Shown here: positions 6,704 to 12,680 of the stretch, piece by piece
How positions within the stretch are numbered: position 1 is the stretch's first letter
How the letters are laid out: each line of letters opens with the position of its first letter
Assembly (NCBI GenBank): GCA_902472555.1
Contig: CABROF010000074.1
Span: forward strand, 1-12,680
Direction of reading: 5' to 3'
Origin: UMGS1851 sp900555605
Lineage (GTDB): Bacteria; Bacillota; Clostridia; UBA1212; UBA1255
Length of the DNA stretch: 12,680 nucleotides
Notes under the pieces: model-generated
The model's input: only the letters and a program-made list of their open reading frames with translations
Databases searched by the model: none
What the model was told of the DNA's origin: nothing
Program-made: the position numbers and the translations under genes

Positions 6704-8584
6704 ATGTCAAAAGTAATAGGTATCGACTTAGGTACAACAAATTCATGCGTAGCTGTTATGGAGGGCGGAGAGCCTGTGGTAATAACAAATGCGGAAGGTG
6801 CCAGAACCACTCCTTCGGTGGTTGCATTTTCAAAAGCAACGGCAAATAAACCGAGCGAACGGCTGGTAGGCGACTTGGCGAAACGTCAGGCTGTTACGAA
6901 TCCGGACAGAACAGTCATTTCCATTAAAAGGGATATGGGCACGGATCGTAAAATCACAATTGACGACAAGCGGTATACGCCCCAGGAAATCTCTGCGATG
7001 GTTCTGCAGAAGCTGAAAGCGGATGCCGAGAGCTATCTCGGTCAGCCCGTATCCCAGGCGGTTATCACCGTGCCTGCTTATTTTAGCGATGCGCAGCGGC
7101 AGGCAACGAAAGACGCCGGAAGAATTGCGGGGCTGGAGGTGCTGCGTATCGTCAATGAGCCGACGGCCGCGGCGCTGGCATATGGCCTGGACAAAGAACA
7201 TGAGCAGAAAATCATGGTATATGACTTGGGCGGCGGTACGTTTGATGTCTCGATTTTAGAGATCGGCGACGGCGTATTCGAGGTTCTGGCCACCAACGGA
7301 AACAATCGTCTGGGGGGCGATGACTTTGATAAGAAAATTATTGATTATTTGGTAAGTGAATTCAAAAAAGAGAACGGCATTGATCTGTCAGGCGACCGTC
7401 TGGCTATGCAGCGCTTAAGAGAGGCTGCGGAAAAAGCGAAAATTGAGCTATCCGGCGTAACCTCCACCAATATTATGCTGCCATATATCACTGCGGATGC
7501 TTCCGGCATGAAGAATCTTGATATCACGCTGACAAGAGCGAAATTCGACGAGCTGACGGCTGATCTGGTGGAAAAGACCATGGGCCCCACGCGTCAGGCC
7601 ATGAAGGATGCAGGACTGACGCCGGATCAAATTAATAAGATTCTGCTGGTAGGCGGTTCAACCCGTATTCCTGCGGTACAGGATGCCGTCAAGCGTTATC
7701 TCGGCAAAGATCCGTTTAAGGGCATCAATCCGGATGAATGCGTGGCAATCGGAGCGGCGATCCAGGCAGGCGTACTGACCGGAGACGTAAAGGATCTCCT
7801 GCTTCTGGATGTAACGCCATTGTCTCTGGGAATTGAGACGATGGGTGGAGTCTTTACCAAGCTGATCGAAAGGAATACGACCATTCCTACCAAAAAGAGT
7901 CAGATTTTCTCTACAGCTGCAGATAACCAGACGAGTGTGGAGGTTCACGTCTTGCAGGGTGAAAGAGAACTGGCGGCATATAACAAAACCCTGGGCCGCT
8001 TCCATCTTGACGGCATTATGCCGGCACCGAGAGGCGTTCCGCAGATCGAGGTTACCTTTGATATCGATGCAAACGGAATTGTAAATGTATCTGCAAAGGA
8101 TATGGGAACCGGCAAGGAGCAGAAGATTACGATTACCGCTTCCAGCAATCTGAGCGAGGAGGATATTAAAAAGGCAGTCAAGGAAGCAGAGGAATTTGCC
8201 GCTCAGGATAAGAAAGTGAAAGAGGAAGTCGACACGAAAAACCAGGCCGACAGCGCCGTATACCAGGCAGAAAAAATGGTGCGGGATCTGGGCGACAAAT
8301 TGGATGCGTCCGATAAATCCGCAATTGAGGCGGAGATCGAGAAGGTTAAAAATGCCATTGCCTCCAATGATGTAGATGCCATGAAGACTGCCACCGAAAG
8401 CCTGCAGCAGGCATTTTACAAGGTTTCGGAAAAAATCTATCAGCAAAATCCCGGCGCTGCGGCAGGTGCGCAGGATCCGATGGGCGGCGCTCCCGGAGGA
8501 GATGCTGCTTCCGGCGCAGGCAATGACGGAAACGTGTATGATGCGGACTACAAGGTGGTAGACGACGACTCCCAGAATTCTTAA
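6704..8584 (+). CDS. dnaK: Chaperone protein DnaK (Hsp70)
   Basis: A 626-residue Hsp70 that binds and releases unfolded polypeptides in an ATP-driven cycle. The nucleotide-binding domain shows IDLGTTNSCV (7-16), the lysine of AKRQAVTNP (Lys60), VPAYFSDAQRQATKDAG (133-149), YDLGGGTFDVS with Thr179, and LLVGGSTRIP. The interdomain linker DLLLLD is at 364-369, followed by the beta-sandwich substrate domain (DVTPLSLGIETMGG onward) and a helical lid with a Gly/Ala-rich tail. The first lobe lacks the roughly two-dozen-residue segment found after IKR in proteobacterial DnaK, the usual Gram-positive form. The C-terminus ends VVDDDSQNS. AGGAGG eight bases upstream fixes the start, 43 bases after grpE. 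Confidence 0.98.
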   Translation: MSKVIGIDLGTTNSCVAVMEGGEPVVITNAEGARTTPSVVAFSKATANKPSERLVGDLAKRQAVTNPDRTVISIKRDMGTDRKITIDDKRYTPQEISAMVLQKLKADAESYLGQPVSQAVITVPAYFSDAQRQATKDAGRIAGLEVLRIVNEPTAAALAYGLDKEHEQKIMVYDLGGGTFDVSILEIGDGVFEVLATNGNNRLGGDDFDKKIIDYLVSEFKKENGIDLSGDRLAMQRLREAAEKAKIELSGVTSTNIMLPYITADASGMKNLDITLTRAKFDELTADLVEKTMGPTRQAMKDAGLTPDQINKILLVGGSTRIPAVQDAVKRYLGKDPFKGINPDECVAIGAAIQAGVLTGDVKDLLLLDVTPLSLGIETMGGVFTKLIERNTTIPTKKSQIFSTAADNQTSVEVHVLQGERELAAYNKTLGRFHLDGIMPAPRGVPQIEVTFDIDANGIVNVSAKDMGTGKEQKITITASSNLSEEDIKKAVKEAEEFAAQDKKVKEEVDTKNQADSAVYQAEKMVRDLGDKLDASDKSAIEAEIEKVKNAIASNDVDAMKTATESLQQAFYKVSEKIYQQNPGAAAGAQDPMGGAPGGDAASGAGNDGNVYDADYKVVDDDSQNS

Positions 8585-8602
8585 TAACAGAGGTTCTTAT
8601 AT

Positions 8603-9757
8603 ATGGCGGATAAGCGGGATTATTATGAGGTGCTCGGGGTTTCAAAGAGCGCCTCTGAGGATGAAATCAAAAAGGCTTACAGACAGCTGGCGAAAAAGTA
8701 TCATCCGGATCTGAATCCGGGAAATGCGGAAGCCGAAGCCAAATTTAAGGAAGCCGGAGAAGCATATGAGGTTCTGAGCGATGCAGATAAAAGAGCGCGG
8801 TATGACCAGTTTGGGCATGCCGCCTTTGATCCCGCTGCCGGCGGATACGGCGGCAGCGGCGGATATGGCAGCGGCGGATTCGGATTTGACGTGGGCGACA
8901 TTTTTGATACGATTTTCGGCGGCGGATTCGGCGGAAGAGGTTCCTCCGGCAGGGGCCCGCAGCGGGGCGCGGATATCAAAACCAATATTGATTTAAGTTT
9001 TGAAGAAGCGGCATTTGGGGTAGAACGGGAAATTACGATCAATAAGAACGTATCCTGTGATGCCTGCGAGGGTACCGGTTCTAAATCCCGCGCTTGCGCG
9101 AAATGTACGGCCTGCGGCGGAACCGGTCAGGTTCAGGTGAAAAGCAATACGCCGTTCGGCGTGTTTATGAATGTCAAGACCTGTGATAAATGCGGCGGCA
9201 GCGGCAAGACCATCACAGACCCGTGTCCGGAATGCCAGGGCCGCGGAAAGGTGCGCAAATCGGTTAAAACCAGGGTGAAAATTCCCGCAGGCATCGATAA
9301 CGGGCAAGCGGTTTCCCTGCAGGGAATGGGAGAACCCGGCAGTAAAGGAGGACCTCCTGGGAATCTGCTGGTTTCGGTGCGGGTCCGGCCGCATCGTACG
9401 CTGAAGCGGGACGGCTTTGATATCTATTCGGATGTCGGCATTTCTTTTGTACAGGCGGCGATGGGAGATGAAATTTTGGTTGATACCATTGACGGAAAGG
9501 TGGAGCTGAAGATTCCTGCCGGTACGCAGCCGGGAGCTTCCTTTAAAATGCGAGGCAAGGGCATTCCGAAGCTGCAGTCTTCCGGCAGAGGAGATCAATA
9601 TGTGCGCGTTAACGTTCAGGTTCCTAAAAATCTGACGGAGAAGCAAAAGGAACTGCTGAAACAGTTTGCCGAAACATTGGGAGAGAGTGCTTCCGGAAAA
9701 GGGGGCGGCAACCCCTCAGGAGAAGAAAAGCGTTCTTTTTTTGGAAGAAAAAAATAA
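8603..9757 (+). CDS. dnaJ: Chaperone protein DnaJ (Hsp40, type I)
   Basis: A 384-residue co-chaperone that delivers substrates to DnaK and stimulates its ATPase. The J domain spans about 5-70 with an intact HPD at 34-36. A Gly/Phe-rich segment follows (about 79-112). The zinc-binding domain has four CXXCXGXG modules starting at Cys152, Cys168, Cys194 and Cys208. The substrate-binding C-terminal domains occupy about 215-350, and the tail is basic. The loop between modules one and two carries an additional Cys165 and is one residue shorter than in E. coli DnaJ. It starts 18 bases after dnaK with AGAGG nine bases upstream, and is the last gene of the operon before a strong terminator. Confidence 0.97.
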   Translation: MADKRDYYEVLGVSKSASEDEIKKAYRQLAKKYHPDLNPGNAEAEAKFKEAGEAYEVLSDADKRARYDQFGHAAFDPAAGGYGGSGGYGSGGFGFDVGDIFDTIFGGGFGGRGSSGRGPQRGADIKTNIDLSFEEAAFGVEREITINKNVSCDACEGTGSKSRACAKCTACGGTGQVQVKSNTPFGVFMNVKTCDKCGGSGKTITDPCPECQGRGKVRKSVKTRVKIPAGIDNGQAVSLQGMGEPGSKGGPPGNLLVSVRVRPHRTLKRDGFDIYSDVGISFVQAAMGDEILVDTIDGKVELKIPAGTQPGASFKMRGKGIPKLQSSGRGDQYVRVNVQVPKNLTEKQKELLKQFAETLGESASGKGGGNPSGEEKRSFFGRKK

Positions 9758-9784
9758 AGCATCGGATTTTTGTACACATGAAAA

Positions 9785-9824
9785 GCCGGCGGCCGCACAT
9801 TCAGCGCAGCTGCCGGCGTTTTTT
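9785..9824 (+). terminator. Terminator of the hrcA-grpE-dnaK-dnaJ operon
   Basis: GCCGGCGGC (9785-9793) pairs with GCTGCCGGC (9809-9817), nine pairs including one G-U, and is followed by G and a run of six T (9819-9824). It ends the heat-shock transcript 28 bases after the dnaJ stop and separates it from gpr. Confidence 0.88.
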
Positions 9825-9843
9825 CGTTTCCCCTGTATGTTTT

Positions 9844-9873
9844 GCATCATTTCGGTAAGAATAAGCCATAACG
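9844..9873 (+). promoter_or_regulatory. Weak candidate sigma-G promoter for gpr
   Basis: GCATC (9844-9848) and CATAACG (9867-9873) are 18 bases apart and partly match the forespore sigma-G pattern (GYATR, then CATNHTA as I recall it). Two of the last -10 positions and one -35 position do not fit. I list it because gpr is transcribed by sigma-G in Bacillus, no usable sigma-A promoter is present, and the operon upstream ends in a strong terminator. Confidence 0.28.
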
Positions 9874-9895
9874 TTATGATATGGAGGGAAACGAC

Positions 9896-10840
9896 ATGCA
9901 AATGCGTTCTGATTTAGCCTTAGAAGCACGGGAAATGATTGACGAAAAACGGACCGGTGCCATGAAGCAGGAAAATAAGCTTCCTGAGGGTATGACCGTC
10001 AGTACGGATGATAAGGATTTTCTGCTGATCACGCGGATCTCGATTGACAGCGATGAAGCCGAGCGGGTCATCGGCAAGAAAAAGGGCAGATATATTACCA
10101 TTGAATTAAAGGATGAGGAGCTGAACACGCTGCGGATTCATAAAGAGGTGGCGTATACCTTATGCGAAGAACTGGCGCCTTTTGTCAGACAGGTACCGAA
10201 ACCGGAACCGAGCGTCATGGTGGCAGGCTTAGGGAACTGGCATATTACTCCGGACTCCTTAGGACCGAAGGTAGTAGAAAAAATGGTGGTCACGCGCCAT
10301 GTAAAATCCCATGAACAATATAAGCACGATCTGGATGTACGTCTGGGGAATGTCTGCGCGGTGGCACCGGGCGTCATGGGAATTACGGGTATTGAAACCG
10401 GTGAAATTCTGAAAGGATTAGTAGAAAAGGCAAATCCGGATATTATTTTTGCCATCGATGCCTTAGCCTCCCGCAAGACCTCCCGGGTGAACACAACGAT
10501 ACAGATTACAGATACCGGGATCGTACCGGGATCTGGGGTAGGAAACCGCAGAATGGAGCTTTCCAAGGAGTCACTGGGGATCCCTGTGATTGCCATCGGC
10601 GTTCCAACTGTAGTAGACGCGCTGACACTGGCAAAGGATTTATTGGAAAAAGCCGAAGGCGGGGAAGTCGGAGACGATCTGATTGAAGGAATTTCCAAGA
10701 CCTGCGGAGCGGATATGGTGGTAACGCCGAAAAATATTGATGTGGCCATTGAACGCATGGCGGTGGCGATCTCCAACGGGCTCAACATGGCCATTCACAA
10801 GGGGTTTGATTTCGGAGATATCAGCGAGTATCTGATGTAA
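9896..10840 (+). CDS. gpr: Spore germination protease GPR
   Basis: A 314-residue member of peptidase family A25, which cuts small acid-soluble spore proteins during germination to free DNA and supply amino acids. Family motifs are clear: RSDLALEARE (4-13), GLGNWHITPDSLGP (111-124, Asp120), VCAVAPGVMGITGIET (153-168), FAIDALASRKTSRVNTTIQI (185-204, Asp188), DTGIVPGSGVGNRR and VTPKNIDVAIERM. Asp120 and Asp188 correspond to the two aspartates implicated in catalysis in B. megaterium GPR. GGAGG at 9883-9887 sits eight bases before the ATG at 9896. From this start only three residues precede the conserved RSDLA, so the inhibitory propeptide typical of Bacillus is nearly absent; an ATG at 9881 would add five residues but has no ribosome binding site. 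The gene proves spore-forming ancestry. Confidence 0.96.
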   Translation: MQMRSDLALEAREMIDEKRTGAMKQENKLPEGMTVSTDDKDFLLITRISIDSDEAERVIGKKKGRYITIELKDEELNTLRIHKEVAYTLCEELAPFVRQVPKPEPSVMVAGLGNWHITPDSLGPKVVEKMVVTRHVKSHEQYKHDLDVRLGNVCAVAPGVMGITGIETGEILKGLVEKANPDIIFAIDALASRKTSRVNTTIQITDTGIVPGSGVGNRRMELSKESLGIPVIAIGVPTVVDALTLAKDLLEKAEGGEVGDDLIEGISKTCGADMVVTPKNIDVAIERMAVAISNGLNMAIHKGFDFGDISEYLM

Positions 10841-10868
10841 AATGAACCTGTTTTTTTTTGAACGCCTG

Positions 10869-10877
10869 TGATATGAT
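10869..10877 (+). promoter_or_regulatory. Candidate extended -10 promoter for ligA
   Basis: TGATATGAT is a TGn extension directly before a good -10 box TATGAT (10872-10877). No -35 box is present at the right distance. The T-run at 10851-10859 just upstream is not preceded by a GC-rich stem, so readthrough from gpr is also possible. Confidence 0.4.
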
Positions 10878-10910
10878 AACCGCATACCATTTTTTTGGGG
10901 TGATGGAAGT

Positions 10911-12680
10911 ATGCCGGAACAAGGCCGGACAGAAGCCGCCCAGCGGGCGGCGGCACTGCGGAAACAATTGGATCAATATGCGTATGAATATTATGTATTA
11001 GATCAGCCGAGCGTATCGGATGCAGAATATGATCTGCTTTATCGGGAGCTTGTCGGGCTGGAGCAGCAGAATCCGGAGCTGATTACGCCGGATTCTCCCA
11101 CGCAGCGCGTGGGCGGACAGCCCATGGAGGGCTTTGAAAAATTTACACATCATGTGCCGCTGCAGAGCTTAGATAATGTGTTCAGTGAAGGCGCGGTGCT
11201 GGAATTCTGTGATAAGGTGAAAGCACAGTTTCCGGACGCGCGTTTTGTTGTAGAGAAAAAAATCGACGGCTTATCCGTAGCGCTGACTTATGAGGACGGA
11301 TTGCTGACCGTCGGCGCAACGCGGGGAGACGGCAATATCGGCGAGGTAGTCACTTCCAACCTAAAAACCATCCGTTCTATCCCTCTGCGGCTTAACTACC
11401 CTGTAAAGCGGCTTGTGGTGCGGGGTGAGGTGTATCTGCCGCGGGATACTTTTTATAAAATCAATGCAGAACAGGAGCGCAGCGGACAGCCGCTGTTTGC
11501 CAATCCGCGTAATGCAGCTGCCGGTTCTTTGCGGCAGCTGAACCCGAAGATTGCCGCGGAACGACAGCTGGATATTTTTATCTTTAACCTGCAGGAGGTG
11601 GAAGGCGCTGTGCTTTTTTCGCACAGCCAGTCCCTTGCATATATGAAAGAACAGGGCTTTAAGGTTAGTCCCGGTTATCAGGTCTGCAGCGACGGCGCTT
11701 CCGTATGGGAAGCGGTTCGTGCCATTGGGGAGCAGCGGGAGACCCTTGGCTACGAAATCGACGGCGCGGTCATTAAAGTAGATGATTTTAAACAGCGGGA
11801 GCTGATAGGGGTAACCTCAAAATTTCCTAAATGGGCTACGGCATATAAATTTCCCGCCGAAAAGAAATATACGAGATTGCTGCGTATAGAGGTGAATGTG
11901 GGACGTACCGGCGTACTGACCCCTCTTGCGATTCTGGAACCGGTTCATTTGGCCGGCTCTACGATTTCCAAAGCAACGCTGCATAACATGGATTATATCC
12001 GGGAAAAGGATATTCGGATCGGGGATATGGTACAAATTATGAAGGCCGGCGACGTCATTCCCGCAGTGGTATGCGTAGATACCGAAGCGCGGGAAAAGGA
12101 TGGAACGGAACGGACGGTATTTATGATGCCGCAGAAATGCCCTGTCTGCGGAAGTCCGGTGGAACGGGAAGAAGGGGAGGCGGCTTACCGCTGCCTTGGA
12201 ATTGAATGTCCGGCCCGTCTTTTCCGGGGACTGGTACATTTTACCTCCCGGGATGCAATGGATATCGAGGGACTCGGCCCTGCTGTCATTCAAGCTTTGC
12301 TTGACCACGGACTGGTGGCGGGAATTCCGGATATTTACCGTCTTGAGGCGCATCGGGAGACTTTGACGCAGATTGAGCGAATGGGCGAGAAATCTGTTGA
12401 GAATTTGCTGAACGCCATTGCACGTTCTAAAGAAAATGAGTTATACCGCGTACTTTTCGGTCTTGGCATTCGTCATATCGGGGTGGGTGCCTCGAAGGAG
12501 CTTGCCAAGGCCTTTGGCAGTGTATCCCGGGTTGCGGAGGCCACTGTGGAGCAGCTTGCGGCGCTGCCGGATTTCGGTATGATTATGGCTCAGAGTGTAT
12601 ATGATTTCTTTCGGATGGAGCAATCTCTGCACACCGTGCGTCTTTTAGCGGAGGCCGGGGTGCGGATGGAGCAGAAGACC
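10911..12680 (+). CDS. ligA: NAD-dependent DNA ligase LigA, 3' end cut by window
   Basis: The first 590 residues of a ligase that seals nicks in replication and repair using NAD. Domain Ia has YYVLDQPSVSDAEYDLLY (about 27-44) and SPTQRVGG (62-69), which contact NAD. The adenylation motif is EKKIDG with the catalytic lysine at residue 117; other nucleotidyltransferase motifs are RGDGNIGE, RGEVYLP, FANPRNAAAGSLRQL, EIDGAVIKVDD and WATAYKFPAE. The OB fold follows (VGRTGVLTPLAILEPV). The zinc finger cysteines are 410, 413, 428 and 433 (CX2CX14CX4C), then helix-hairpin-helix repeats (MGEKSVENLLNAI, GIRHIGVGASKELAKAFG). The frame is open to the right edge, where the BRCT domain (roughly the last 70-80 residues) would follow. 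GGGGTGAT about six bases upstream supports the ATG at 10911. Confidence 0.97.
   Translation, partial: MPEQGRTEAAQRAAALRKQLDQYAYEYYVLDQPSVSDAEYDLLYRELVGLEQQNPELITPDSPTQRVGGQPMEGFEKFTHHVPLQSLDNVFSEGAVLEFCDKVKAQFPDARFVVEKKIDGLSVALTYEDGLLTVGATRGDGNIGEVVTSNLKTIRSIPLRLNYPVKRLVVRGEVYLPRDTFYKINAEQERSGQPLFANPRNAAAGSLRQLNPKIAAERQLDIFIFNLQEVEGAVLFSHSQSLAYMKEQGFKVSPGYQVCSDGASVWEAVRAIGEQRETLGYEIDGAVIKVDDFKQRELIGVTSKFPKWATAYKFPAEKKYTRLLRIEVNVGRTGVLTPLAILEPVHLAGSTISKATLHNMDYIREKDIRIGDMVQIMKAGDVIPAVVCVDTEAREKDGTERTVFMMPQKCPVCGSPVEREEGEAAYRCLGIECPARLFRGLVHFTSRDAMDIEGLGPAVIQALLDHGLVAGIPDIYRLEAHRETLTQIERMGEKSVENLLNAIARSKENELYRVLFGLGIRHIGVGASKELAKAFGSVSRVAEATVEQLAALPDFGMIMAQSVYDFFRMEQSLHTVRLLAEAGVRMEQKT

Noticed and set aside
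7658..8446. Long minus-strand open frame (262 codons) opposite dnaK
   Set aside because: Antisense open frames are common opposite dnaK because of its codon pattern. There is no ribosome binding site, promoter or recognisable protein, and the + strand is unmistakably DnaK.
10911..12680. Possible frameshift in ligA near the catalytic motif
   Set aside because: On careful rereading around 11210-11270 the frame is continuous: GTG AAA GCA CAG leads directly to EKKIDG, and the gene stays open to the window edge.

Overview
The window reads as a chromosomal segment of an endospore-forming, low-to-mid GC Gram-positive bacterium, most likely of class Clostridia. The evidence is a spore germination protease gene (gpr), a HrcA/CIRCE-controlled hrcA-grpE-dnaK-dnaJ operon, a DnaK that lacks the extra N-terminal-lobe segment of proteobacterial DnaK, strong Shine-Dalgarno sites, and surface proteins anchored in the Gram-positive manner. 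I cannot name a genus. All genes I accept are on the + strand.

Left part (1-3780), envelope and accessory genes. A terminator for an upstream gene lies at 62-91. It is followed by a single-pass membrane protein with a degenerate, HPD-less J-like domain inside and an extracytoplasmic domain outside (312-1292). A 414-base, AT-rich intergenic stretch holds a nested inverted-repeat element (1336-1451) and a strong sigma-A-type promoter (1603-1631). That promoter drives two tandem secreted, membrane- or wall-anchored LamG-type (concanavalin A-like) proteins (1707-2585 and 2630-3706), closed by a hairpin terminator.

Middle part (3783-9824), stress genes. An MscS-type mechanosensitive channel has its own promoter. 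The heat-shock operon hrcA-grpE-dnaK-dnaJ follows, read from a promoter whose start site is overlapped by a perfect CIRCE operator with unusually long arms, and ended by a GC-rich terminator. HrcA represses this operon by binding CIRCE. DnaK, DnaJ and GrpE form the Hsp70 ATPase, its J-domain activator and its nucleotide exchange factor.

Right part (9825-12680). gpr encodes the protease that degrades small acid-soluble spore proteins at germination; here it has almost no N-terminal propeptide. ligA, the NAD-dependent DNA ligase, runs off the right edge before its BRCT domain.

I found no tRNA, rRNA, CRISPR array, transposase gene or phage gene. Most of the window is ordinary core genome. The parts most worth a second look are the J-like membrane protein, the nested inverted repeat, the LamG pair with its anchoring signals, the extended CIRCE, and the near-absence of a propeptide in GPR. 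I do not see convincing evidence of a wholly new multi-gene system.
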